Source: Echinicola jeungdonensis (lineage in GTDB: Bacteria; Bacteroidota; Bacteroidia; Cytophagales; Cyclobacteriaceae). From it: 64,000 nt of DNA. The notes beneath the pieces are model-generated. The model searched no databases, was not told the DNA's origin, and saw nothing but the letters and a program-made list of their open reading frames with translations. The translations under genes were made by a program, and so were the position numbers. How positions within the stretch are numbered: the stretch's first letter is position 1; every line of letters starts with the position of its first letter. Below, in pieces: positions 47,747-55,992 of this stretch. The stretch is from contig NZ_JAUFQT010000002.1 in the NCBI RefSeq assembly GCF_030409905.1, positions 434,001 through 498,000 on the forward strand, read 5' to 3'.

Positions 47747-49303
47747 ATGGTCATGGAAACGGATGTATTGATTATCGGAAGTGGGGTATCAGGACTTTCC
47801 TGTGCTTTGAATTTGGTGAAGAAAGATCCCAATTGCAAGGTCATCATTTTGGACAAAAGCCTGGAAGGGGAATGCAATACCCGACATGCCCAGGGTGGGC
47901 TGGCAGCTGTTATGGATCCAAGCAGGGATGATTTTTTTTTCCATTACCAGGATACCATGGAAGCTGGAAGATATAAGTCTTTCCCTCATGTAGTAAAATA
48001 TTTGGTAGAGAATGCCCCAAGTGGAATCCAGGACTTATCCAATTGGGGAGTAGGTTTTGACCGTGATTCAAAAGGAGGTTTGGTGTTGGGCTTGGAGGGA
48101 GGCCATTCTCAACCCAGGATTGTGCATTATAAGGACTGTACTGGTTCGGAAATCCACCAAAAACTTTTATTGCAGATAAAGCAACATCCCAATATCCATT
48201 TGTTAAAAGGAACATTTACTATTGATTTGATCACTAATGATTTGGAGGAAAAAGCAAATCAAAAAGTTTGTTTTGGGGCTTGGGGGGTAGATTTAACGAA
48301 AAACGAGGTATTTCGAATTTTTTCAGGGGCAACGGTTTTGGCTACCGGTGGAACTGGTTGGATGTTTGAAAAAACCACTAATCCTTCGATTGCAACCGGA
48401 GATGGTTTGGCTATGGCCATCAGGGCAGGAGCCAGAACAAGGGATTTGAACCATTATCAATTTCATCCTACCGCGATTCACCAAAAGAAAAATGATAGGG
48501 CCCTACTGATTACTGAAGCTTTGCGTGGAGCAGGGGCTCATATTGTTAATTATCAATTGGAAAGGTTTCTGTTTAATGGAGACTCCCGAGGTGAACTTGC
48601 CACCAGGGATGTTGTGACCCATTTAATTCAAGAGGAGATGCAAAAATCCGGTATGCCAAATGTTTATTTGGATGCCCGTCATTTGGGCAAAGAAAAGTTG
48701 GAAAGCCGATTTCCCCAAGTGGTTTTGAATTGCAGTCAAATCGGTCTTCATCCGGCTGAAGATTTGATACCCATTGCCCCTGCGGCCCATTACCAATGCG
48801 GAGGAATTTCAGTTGACCTAAACGGTTTAAGTAGTATAGCCCAATTATACGCTTTAGGAGAATGTGCAGGAACAGGGCTACACGGGGCCAACCGATTGGC
48901 TTCTAATTCATTAATAGAAGGGGTGGTTTTTGCCAAAAATGTGGCACTTACAATACTTTCTGCCCAAAATCAAACTCAAATAATAGGGCCAACCCAAAAG
49001 GAAAATAATCAGATCCAGGGAAAATTGGATAGGAGAGAATGCCCTGTTGGGATTGATAATCTATTAAATCAATTGAAAACAGAAATGTCCGCTATAATGC
49101 TAAGGTCCGAAAATTACCAGCGTGGAGTTTTGGGAGCAAAAATTATGGAATGGAAAAAACTGGTGGATAACGCATTTCAAAAGAATAAATTCAATCAAAA
49201 AATATTGGAAATCAGGAATTTGCTGGATGTGGCAGAAAAAGTCATTGATTTCCCATTAAACAAAAACATGGATGTGGAGTATCACGAAAATTTTCAGGTT
49301 TGA
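47747..49303 (+). CDS. nadB: L-aspartate oxidase
   Basis: Oxidises L-aspartate to iminoaspartate for NAD synthesis, using O2 or, without oxygen, fumarate. It has 518 residues with an FAD-binding start (VLIIGSGVSGLSCALNL), TRHAQGGLAAV (about 45-55), the succinate-dehydrogenase-type active-site segments NHYQFHPTAIH (about 235-245) and SRGELATRDVV (about 280-290), and HGANRLASNSLIEGVVFA near 380. It belongs to one operon with the unknown gene and nadA, and its end overlaps the queD-like gene by 32 bases. Confidence 0.96.
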   Translation: MVMETDVLIIGSGVSGLSCALNLVKKDPNCKVIILDKSLEGECNTRHAQGGLAAVMDPSRDDFFFHYQDTMEAGRYKSFPHVVKYLVENAPSGIQDLSNWGVGFDRDSKGGLVLGLEGGHSQPRIVHYKDCTGSEIHQKLLLQIKQHPNIHLLKGTFTIDLITNDLEEKANQKVCFGAWGVDLTKNEVFRIFSGATVLATGGTGWMFEKTTNPSIATGDGLAMAIRAGARTRDLNHYQFHPTAIHQKKNDRALLITEALRGAGAHIVNYQLERFLFNGDSRGELATRDVVTHLIQEEMQKSGMPNVYLDARHLGKEKLESRFPQVVLNCSQIGLHPAEDLIPIAPAAHYQCGGISVDLNGLSSIAQLYALGECAGTGLHGANRLASNSLIEGVVFAKNVALTILSAQNQTQIIGPTQKENNQIQGKLDRRECPVGIDNLLNQLKTEMSAIMLRSENYQRGVLGAKIMEWKKLVDNAFQKNKFNQKILEIRNLLDVAEKVIDFPLNKNMDVEYHENFQV

Positions 49304-49739
49304 AACTGCTCATAGGATATCTAACTATATTGGGGCTTGCCGTAATATCCATGGCCACAGTTATCAACTTCAGGTGAGCATTTCGAGGAACAACTTTAAT
49401 GAGGATGATATGGTCATGGACTTTAAAGATTTGAAGAAAATTGTTCAGAAAAATATTATTGCACATTTGGATCATGTTCTTTTGCTGAAAAAGAATCCTG
49501 AAAATATAGCAAAATATAGTCAAGATAATTCGCCTATATTATGGATGGAGTATGAACCCACAGCAGAAAGGATTTTGGATTGGATCAGGCTTAAATTACT
49601 TCAAGTTCTTCCTAATTATGTTGAGCTTAAAAAGCTTACCCTTTTTGAAACATCCACCGGATTTGTGGAGTGGGAAAATGATTTTAGGAACTCTTTTGAG
49701 GATAGGCAATTATCAAAGGAAAAATGGGAAATAAAATAA
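49272..49739 (+). CDS. queD: 6-pyruvoyltetrahydropterin synthase / QueD family protein
   Basis: Acts on dihydroneopterin triphosphate; QueD makes 6-carboxytetrahydropterin for queuosine, PTPS makes 6-pyruvoyltetrahydropterin. It has 155 residues. The zinc histidines and catalytic Cys are in RFETAHRI and GACRNIHGHSY (about 9-32), followed by the DFKDLKKIV segment, a His in LDHVLLL and the substrate Glu in FETSTGFVEW. The CRNIHGHSY form and length fit QueD. It is translated from inside the end of nadB. Why a pterin enzyme closes a NAD operon is unclear. Confidence 0.88.
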   Translation: MWSITKIFRFETAHRISNYIGACRNIHGHSYQLQVSISRNNFNEDDMVMDFKDLKKIVQKNIIAHLDHVLLLKKNPENIAKYSQDNSPILWMEYEPTAERILDWIRLKLLQVLPNYVELKKLTLFETSTGFVEWENDFRNSFEDRQLSKEKWEIK

Positions 49740-49769
49740 AAGACAAAATTGTCCTAAATAAAAAAGTTG

Positions 49770-49777
49770 TATATTTG
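49770..49777 (+). promoter_or_regulatory. Possible Bacteroidota promoter -7 element
   Basis: TATATTTG matches the TAnnTTTG consensus, with a TTG 18 bases upstream (49749-49751). It lies 360 bases before the RIC gene. The gap 49740-50137 contains no gene that I can support; if active, this promoter would give RIC a long leader. Confidence 0.3.
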
Positions 49778-50137
49778 TAATGGGTTAGGAAAGAAACCTA
49801 ATATCCTCAATTTGAATTCGGATTATGGTATCACTAAGGGTTAGTGTTTGATTTGAGGGGAGGAAATCCAAAGAGTTACCTAAAAATAATAATTCTTGGT
49901 TTCTGGGAAGCGGGTCACGCGATTTTCATTACACTTAACAAGTGAACGAGCTCAAGTATTGTAAAAATTCCTTAGGGGCATAGAATGTAAGTAATCTTAT
50001 TTCTCCAATTTTAAAATCGAAATGAGGAAAAAAATAAAATGAAAAATTTAATAAAAGTTTTAATAATCCTTAGTCAATAAAAAAAATTTTCTTGTAAAAG
50101 GGATAAAAAGGTCTTTTAATCTAATAAATAATAAATT

Positions 50138-50863
50138 ATGATCACAAAAAATAATCATACCATCGGAGAAATGGTTGCTGCTGATTACCGGGCGGCCACT
50201 GTATTTGAGTCATTTGGCATTGACTTTTGCTGTAAAGGGGGAAGGACCCTGGAAGAGGCATGCGAAAAGAAAAAAATAGCCCCGGAGGCCGTAAAGCAGG
50301 AATTGGAAAAAGTATTCAATACTGGGGATCAGGAAAACCTAAATGTAAGTTCCTGGCCATTGGATTTATTGGCTGATTACATTGAAAAAACTCATCACCG
50401 CTATGTAGAAGAAAGAGTACCCTTGCTATTGCAATACCTCAGTAAGCTGTGTAAAGTCCATGGTGATGCCCACCCTGAATTACTTGATGTTCACAGATTA
50501 TTTAGTGAATCGGCAGGGGAATTAACCACCCATATGAAAAAGGAAGAGTTAATCCTTTTTCCCTATATCAGGAAAATGGTCAAATACCAAAAGGAAGGAA
50601 AAAGTATGGATGTTCCCCATTTTGGATCCGTCAGAAACCCCATTTTTATGATGATGGAAGAACACGAAGCAGAAGGCAATAGATTTGAGAAGATCTCCCA
50701 GCTTACATCTGGTTATGTGCCTCCCAAGGATGCATGCAATACTTTCCGTGTGACTTACGCTTTGCTGGACGAATTTGAAAAAGATCTCCACAGGCATATT
50801 CATTTAGAAAATAATATTCTGTTCCCATCTGTGGTAAAAGCTGAAAATTATTCACAAAATTAA
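50138..50863 (+). CDS. ric: Iron-sulfur cluster repair di-iron protein (RIC/YtfE/ScdA)
   Basis: Repairs Fe-S clusters damaged by NO or oxidants and may reduce NO at its di-iron site. It has 241 residues. The N-terminal ScdA_N domain has FESFGIDFCCKGG (about 23-35) with its Cys pair. The hemerythrin-like domain supplies metal ligands in KTHHRYVEERVP, KVHGDAHPELL, THMKKEELILFPYI (about 130-143), MEEHEAEG and HRHIHLENNILFP. It is the first gene of the NO/N2O region; a heme-copper-like membrane protein follows. Confidence 0.95.
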   Translation: MITKNNHTIGEMVAADYRAATVFESFGIDFCCKGGRTLEEACEKKKIAPEAVKQELEKVFNTGDQENLNVSSWPLDLLADYIEKTHHRYVEERVPLLLQYLSKLCKVHGDAHPELLDVHRLFSESAGELTTHMKKEELILFPYIRKMVKYQKEGKSMDVPHFGSVRNPIFMMMEEHEAEGNRFEKISQLTSGYVPPKDACNTFRVTYALLDEFEKDLHRHIHLENNILFPSVVKAENYSQN

Positions 50864-50898
50864 TTCAGCCGGAGAGGTATTATAAAATTGAAAATAGT

Positions 50899-50970
50899 AA
50901 AACCCTGGATTAACATAAAAAAAATAAAATACCGCAATCCATTAATATATGATTGATTCAGGGTTTTTTT
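50899..50970 (+). terminator. Possible terminator after the RIC gene
   Basis: AAAACCCTGGA and TTCAGGGTTTT can pair across a loop of about 45 bases, followed by a T run. The long loop makes this uncertain. Confidence 0.4.
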
Positions 50971-51024
50971 ATGTCTTATAGGTTGGCTTTATTTTGGTTT
51001 TGATTAAATTAAGGATGGAAAAAA

Positions 51025-52266
51025 ATGGAAAACTATATTTTGAAATCAACTTGGGTTTCCATATCACTGATCAATTTTTTTATCGCTGCATTGATGGGTT
51101 TGCTCCTCCGGTCTGCTTTTGTGTGGGAGTTTAATTGGTTGGAATATAGGAATATGTTGCATGCCCATTCTCATTTAGCCATGTTGGGCTGGGTGTATTT
51201 GATCCTTTTTAGTTTGTTAATTGATTATTTTGTTCCTGAGGAAAAGAAACAAAAACCTTTTTATAACAGGCTATTTTGGGGAACCCAATTTGCCGTATTT
51301 GGTATGATGGTAAGTTTTCCCATACAAGGGTATGGTTTGTTTTCAATTTCCTTTTCCTGTCTTCACATTTTGGCCTCTTATCTATTTGTTTTCCGGTTTT
51401 GGAAAGATATGACGCTTTCTGATCCACAGGTAAAATTATTAATCAAGTCAAGCCTAGTTTTCCTTTTGATTTCCACGCTTGGTTTATGGGCATTGGGACT
51501 TGTGATGGTTTCCCTGGGTAAAATCAGCCCATTATATCAAGTGACTATCCAGTTTTTCCTTCATTTCCAGTTCAATGGTTGGTTTACCCTGGGAGTATTT
51601 GCTTTGGTCCTTAATTCCTTGAAAAAACATGGTTTTGAATTGAGATCAAAAATATTTAACAGGGTTTTTAGGCTTTTATTGGCTGGAATACTTTTGACTT
51701 TTGCACATGTTCTCGATTGGGCTTATCCCAACCGGATATTTTATATCATCAATGGGATAGGGGTGATTTTTCAATTAATGGCTTTTGTGTTTTTGCTAGG
51801 GAAGGGAGTCAGAAAATATTCCCTGGAGAAATCTAATTTTCTTGAGCTTCCAAATCTTCTGTTGGTTTTTGGATTGGTTTCCTGGGCATTTAAAATTATT
51901 GTACAGGCCTTTTTGATTTTTCCTGCGGTGTCAGAGATTTCCACTTTGATCAGGAATTTTATGATTGGTTATATCCATTTGACCATGTTGGGATTTGTTA
52001 CAGGATTGATATTCTGGTGTCTGGCCATCAAAAAGGATAGAAATTATCAACCGTCTGGTATTTATCTGTTTATAATAGGTTTTTTAGGAACAGAGCTGAT
52101 TTTGTTTGTGCAAGGAGGGTTTTATTGGATGGGCTGGGGGATGTTGCCCTTTTATCACGAAGCCCTGGTTGGATTTTCTTTATTACTTCCTTTAGGTATT
52201 ATTAAAGCTTGGTTCATTTTTTCCCGAAAAAACCCTGCAATGGTAGCAAATCATATAATTAGCTGA
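51025..52266 (+). CDS. Heme-copper-oxidase-like membrane protein next to RIC
   Basis: An integral membrane protein of 413 residues with about 12 helices. Helix 2 carries RNMLHAHSHLAMLGWVYLIL (about 42-61), similar to the heme-binding helix II of NorB and CcoN (H-x-H-x-x-x-x-GW). Further histidines lie in helix positions where the superfamily has metal ligands: FFLHFQFNGWFTLG (about 177-190), LLTFAHVLDW (about 226-235) and GYIHLTMLGFVTGL (about 318-331). The His-His pair of CuB is not evident and helix X has only one His. It may be a divergent, perhaps NO-reactive, relative of the oxidase superfamily. Function is not known to me. Confidence 0.6.
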   Translation: MENYILKSTWVSISLINFFIAALMGLLLRSAFVWEFNWLEYRNMLHAHSHLAMLGWVYLILFSLLIDYFVPEEKKQKPFYNRLFWGTQFAVFGMMVSFPIQGYGLFSISFSCLHILASYLFVFRFWKDMTLSDPQVKLLIKSSLVFLLISTLGLWALGLVMVSLGKISPLYQVTIQFFLHFQFNGWFTLGVFALVLNSLKKHGFELRSKIFNRVFRLLLAGILLTFAHVLDWAYPNRIFYIINGIGVIFQLMAFVFLLGKGVRKYSLEKSNFLELPNLLLVFGLVSWAFKIIVQAFLIFPAVSEISTLIRNFMIGYIHLTMLGFVTGLIFWCLAIKKDRNYQPSGIYLFIIGFLGTELILFVQGGFYWMGWGMLPFYHEALVGFSLLLPLGIIKAWFIFSRKNPAMVANHIIS

Positions 52267-52324
52267 TCTATGTCATAATCTTAATGAAATAAACGCTTTT
52301 AATTAACAAATCAACCTTAAAAAA

Positions 52325-52831
52325 ATGCTTATGAAAATGCTCAAATTACCATTTTACCTGATGATGATTTTGCTTATGGCTTCCTGTGGGGGAGGCGGAA
52401 GTGGAGAAAAAACATCAGAGAAAAAGGCTGAAGAACCCGAAACCCCTGCCTCTATAAAGGAGGGCAAAGGTATTGGGGAAATCAAACATGTGGAACTGAC
52501 TGATGAATTAAACAAAGATATGGTAGAAGGAGGGGGAGACATTTATGATATGAAATGTGCTTCCTGCCACAAATTAACTGACCAGCGAGTTGTAGGGCCA
52601 GGTTTCCAAGGGGTTACTAACCGGAGAAAACCAGAATGGATCATGAATATGATCACCAATACAGATGTAATGTTAGCGGAAGACCCGGAAGCCCAAAAGA
52701 TGCTGGAAGAATGCCTGACCCGGATGCCTAATCAAAATGTAAGCAAAGAAGATGCGCGTAAAATTCTTGAATTTTTCAGAAGCAATGACTTGGAAAAAAC
52801 AGGTCAAAAAGACGGCGCAATTGAATCATAG
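52325..52831 (+). CDS. Membrane-anchored cytochrome c lipoprotein of the nos cluster
   Basis: A small c-type cytochrome, 168 residues, with a lipobox (LLMASC, Cys near residue 21) followed by a glycine/serine/glutamate-rich linker. The heme motif is CASCHK (about 79-84) and the distal methionine is probably in CLTRMPNQNVS near residue 137-147. It lies 37 bases upstream of nosZ and is the likely electron donor to it, as in other clade II nos clusters. Confidence 0.85.
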   Translation: MLMKMLKLPFYLMMILLMASCGGGGSGEKTSEKKAEEPETPASIKEGKGIGEIKHVELTDELNKDMVEGGGDIYDMKCASCHKLTDQRVVGPGFQGVTNRRKPEWIMNMITNTDVMLAEDPEAQKMLEECLTRMPNQNVSKEDARKILEFFRSNDLEKTGQKDGAIES

Positions 52832-52868
52832 TCAAAAAAATAAATGATCAATCAAAACTCCCTATGGT

Positions 52869-54884
52869 ATGAAATTTTCAAAACAACTTTTATTCGGAAT
52901 ATTTAGTCTATCCATGCTAATTTATAGTTGTGGACAGCGGGATGCAGCTTCATTGGTAGAGGGGGATGCAGCCCAAAAGGCATATGTGGCCCCTGGTGAA
53001 TATGATGAATATTATGCATTTATGTCCGGAGGCTATAGCGGCCAGATAACGGTTTATGGTTTGCCTTCAGGCAGGTTATTAAGAGAAATTCCTGTTTTTT
53101 CCCAATATCCGGAAAATGGATATGGTTACAGCGAGGAGACAAAAGACATGTTCCAGACCTCATATGGAATGGTGCCTTGGGATGATTCGCACCATATCGA
53201 GCTTTCCCAGCAAAATGGAGAATTTGATGGACGTTGGCTTTTTGTAAATGGGAATAATACACCAAGGATTGCACGGGTGGACTTGACCACTTTTGAAACC
53301 GTAGAAATGCTGGAAATCCCTGATGTGGCCGGATTGCACTGTGCACCTTTTATTACTGAAAACTCAGAATATTTGGTTTCCGGAACCCGTTTCAGCATTC
53401 CTATTCCTCAAAAAGATGTGCCTATTGAGACCTACAAGGAAAATTTCAAAGGCCTGATTAATTACGTTTCCCTTGATCAGGAACATGGTCATATGGATCT
53501 GGCATTCCAAATCGAAATGCCCGGGTTCAATTATGACTTGGCTAGAAATGGAAAAGGGGTTTCCCATGGTTGGAGCTTTTTGACCACTTATAATTCAGAA
53601 CAGGCCCATTCTTTATTGGAAGTAAATGCTTCCCAAAAGGACAAAGACCTGATGGCCATTATCAACTGGCAAAAAGCGGAGGAATACATGGAAGCTGGAA
53701 AATTCACAGAAAGAACAACTTCCTATTATCATAACATGATGGATGAAGGCTCAGGAATTGTCAATTCGGAAGAAAAAACTGTTTCCAGGATATTAAAACC
53801 TGCAGATTGCCCGGATATGGTTTATTTTATCCCGGTTCCTAAATCCCCACATGGTTGTGATGTGGATCCAACTGGTGAATTTATTGTGGGAAATGGAAAG
53901 TTATCAGCGGATATGTCAGTGTATTCCTTCAGCAAAATCATGAAGGCCATTGAGGAGAAAAATTTTGATGGTGAAATTGATGGTATTCCAGTAATCAACT
54001 ATGAGGCAGGACTTCATGGTATCCTGGAAAAGCCCGGATTGGGGCCATTGCATACTGAATTTGATAACAGGGGAAATGCATATACCACCTTCTTTATTTC
54101 CTCTGAAGTCGTAAAATGGGATGTTGAAACCAAGGAAATTCTTGACCGACAGTCCACCTTTTACTCCCCAGGTCACTTGGTGATTCCGGGTGGGGAAACT
54201 AAAAATCCAGATGGTAAGTACCTGGTTGCGATGAATAAAATTACAAAAGACAGGTTCCTTCCAACGGGTCCTGAGCTTGCCCATTCGGCCCAGTTGTTTG
54301 ATATCAGCGGAGATAAAATGGAGCTGATTTTGGATTTTCCCACCAAAGGTGAGCCTCATTATGCACAAGCCATTAGGGCGGATAAGGTCCAGCCTAACTC
54401 CAAGAAATTCTACAACATCGAGGAAAATACTCATCCTTATGCCACCATGGGAGAAGGGAAGTCCAAGGTGGTTCGGGAAGGAAATGAAGTGCATGTGTAC
54501 ATGACGGCCATGAGGAGTCATCTAGCTCCGGATAATATCGAAGGGTTTAAGATTGGGGATAAGGTTTATTTCCATTTGACCAACTTGGAGCAGGATTGGG
54601 ATGTGCCGCATGGCTTTGCCATCCAAGGGGCTACCAATGCAGAAATTTTAGTGATGCCTGGACAAACTAAAACGTTGCTTTGGGAACCTAAAAAAGTAGG
54701 GGTTTATGCCTTCTATTGTACAGACTTCTGTTCTGCCCTTCACCAGGAAATGTCAGGGTATGCAAGGGTTTCCGCAAAAGGATCAGATGTTCCTTTGAAA
54801 TGGGGATTGAATGAAACCCTAAGGGAAAACCAACAAGCAGCCAATGAATTCTATGAACAAGCCAGAGAGAATGCTGGTAAATAA
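52869..54884 (+). CDS. nosZ: Nitrous-oxide reductase, clade II (Sec-exported) type
   Basis: Reduces N2O to N2 in the periplasm. It has 671 residues. The leader (LLFGIFSLSMLIYSCG) has no twin arginine and ends in a lipobox-like cysteine; this is the Sec-type leader of clade II enzymes. The seven-bladed propeller carries CuZ histidines, including DDSHHIELS (about 98-106), AGLHCAPF and SPHGCDVDP. The C-terminal cupredoxin domain has the CuA motif FYCTDFCSALHQEMSGY (about 617-633). The gene is preceded by a cytochrome c and followed by nosL, D, F and Y, so the maturation system is present. Confidence 0.97.
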   Translation: MKFSKQLLFGIFSLSMLIYSCGQRDAASLVEGDAAQKAYVAPGEYDEYYAFMSGGYSGQITVYGLPSGRLLREIPVFSQYPENGYGYSEETKDMFQTSYGMVPWDDSHHIELSQQNGEFDGRWLFVNGNNTPRIARVDLTTFETVEMLEIPDVAGLHCAPFITENSEYLVSGTRFSIPIPQKDVPIETYKENFKGLINYVSLDQEHGHMDLAFQIEMPGFNYDLARNGKGVSHGWSFLTTYNSEQAHSLLEVNASQKDKDLMAIINWQKAEEYMEAGKFTERTTSYYHNMMDEGSGIVNSEEKTVSRILKPADCPDMVYFIPVPKSPHGCDVDPTGEFIVGNGKLSADMSVYSFSKIMKAIEEKNFDGEIDGIPVINYEAGLHGILEKPGLGPLHTEFDNRGNAYTTFFISSEVVKWDVETKEILDRQSTFYSPGHLVIPGGETKNPDGKYLVAMNKITKDRFLPTGPELAHSAQLFDISGDKMELILDFPTKGEPHYAQAIRADKVQPNSKKFYNIEENTHPYATMGEGKSKVVREGNEVHVYMTAMRSHLAPDNIEGFKIGDKVYFHLTNLEQDWDVPHGFAIQGATNAEILVMPGQTKTLLWEPKKVGVYAFYCTDFCSALHQEMSGYARVSAKGSDVPLKWGLNETLRENQQAANEFYEQARENAGK

Positions 54885-54892
54885 CCGATTTT

Positions 54893-54920
54893 CAGCCACC
54901 AACCAATTAGGGTTGGTGGC
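54893..54920. promoter_or_regulatory. Hairpin between nosZ and the next gene
   Basis: GCCACCAACC and GGTTGGTGGC pair around AATTAG, 9 bases after the nosZ stop. There is no T run, so it more likely stabilises nosZ mRNA or attenuates the downstream genes than terminates. Confidence 0.45.
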
Positions 54921-54937
54921 AATTTAAACAGCTTGAA

Positions 54938-55558
54938 ATGAATTCACACCAAATAATCCATCCTAGGTCTTTGATGTTAATGGCTTTACTTTGCCTTGGG
55001 GCAGTTTTTCTATTTCCCCTTTGGCGGATCAACTTGGAAGCTGCACAGTTTCCAGGGGGGCTTGAACTTCATATCTGGATCAATAAAATATCCGGAAGTG
55101 ATAAAAATATCATTCAAAATATCAATATTCTGAATCATTATATTGGAATGCAGCCTATTCAACCGGATTCCATTTCTGAACTAAAGTATTTTCCCATAGT
55201 CGCTTATTCCATGTTAGGGTTGGGACTCTTGGCATTATTAGTAAATAAAGCTTGGGCATATGTGGTTTGGTTTGGTCTAATGGCTATTTTGGGAGCATTG
55301 GGCATCTATGATTTTTATTTATGGCTTTATGATTATGGCCATAATCTGGACCCAACTGCGCCCATAAAAATTGAGGGTATGGCTTTTATGCCCCCAGTTT
55401 TAGGAGAAAAGGATCTTTTAAATTTTTATGTGAAGTCTTATCCCCATTGGGGTGGTTTATTTTTAGGACTTGCCATTTTCTTTGGGGCATTGGCTTTTTA
55501 CTGGAAAAGAAATTCCCAAAACAAAAAGCATCCAAACATTTATCATTTTCAACACTAA
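54938..55558 (+). CDS. Unknown nos-cluster membrane protein (NosB-like position)
   Basis: A 206-residue protein with about four membrane helices (around 11-30, 87-104, 107-130 and 170-188). Its soluble loops have HIWINKISG, NILNHYIGMQPIQPDS and an EGMAFMPPVLGEKDLLNFYV stretch. I do not recognise a named domain. It lies between nosZ and nosL, where clade II clusters often have a small membrane protein of unknown function sometimes called NosB. The His/Met-containing loop (HYIGMQP) could bind copper or heme; this is a guess. Confidence 0.65.
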   Translation: MNSHQIIHPRSLMLMALLCLGAVFLFPLWRINLEAAQFPGGLELHIWINKISGSDKNIIQNINILNHYIGMQPIQPDSISELKYFPIVAYSMLGLGLLALLVNKAWAYVVWFGLMAILGALGIYDFYLWLYDYGHNLDPTAPIKIEGMAFMPPVLGEKDLLNFYVKSYPHWGGLFLGLAIFFGALAFYWKRNSQNKKHPNIYHFQH

Positions 55559-55574
55559 AAATAAGGTGATTTTC

Positions 55575-55991
55575 ATGAAACAAATATCCTTATTCCTCTT
55601 GTCCATCATATTGGTGGGATGTAACGCAGGACCAGACCCCATTGCATTTGGTGAGGACCACTGTGACTATTGTAAAATGGGAATCGTAGATCCTAAATTC
55701 GGTGGGGAAGTGGTAACACAGAAAGGAAGGGTGTATAAGTTTGATGCCATCGAATGTTTGCTGCCTTATTTGGAAGAAAATCAAGAAATGGAAATCAAAG
55801 GAACCTATGCACTTCCCTTTGATGCTCCTGGCAAATTAGTGTCTGTGGATTGCCTATATTTTCAGCAATCCCCTCGGTTTAAAAGTCCGATGGGAGGGCA
55901 ACTTGGGGCACTTAAACAAATGGATCCAAGTGAACAGGAAAGTGATTATTGGAACTGGAAGGAATTAAAGGCAAATCTTAAAGAGCAGTAA
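55575..55991 (+). CDS. nosL: NosL copper-chaperone lipoprotein
   Basis: Delivers Cu(I) to apo-NosZ. The frame is open from 55470, but the ATG at 55575 starts a clear lipoprotein signal (MKQISLFLLSIILVGC), giving 138 residues; the earlier part would overlap the previous gene. HCDYCKMGIVDPKFGGEV (about 33-50) is the NosL signature with the copper-binding Cys and Met, and SPMGGQLGA lies near the C-terminus. It is 1 base from nosD. Confidence 0.93.
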   Translation: MKQISLFLLSIILVGCNAGPDPIAFGEDHCDYCKMGIVDPKFGGEVVTQKGRVYKFDAIECLLPYLEENQEMEIKGTYALPFDAPGKLVSVDCLYFQQSPRFKSPMGGQLGALKQMDPSEQESDYWNWKELKANLKEQ

Positions 55992-55992
55992 A

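Noticed and set aside
49740..50137. A small RNA or tRNA in the gap before the RIC gene
   Set aside because: No cloverleaf or conserved RNA structure was seen; only a single promoter-like TATATTTG.
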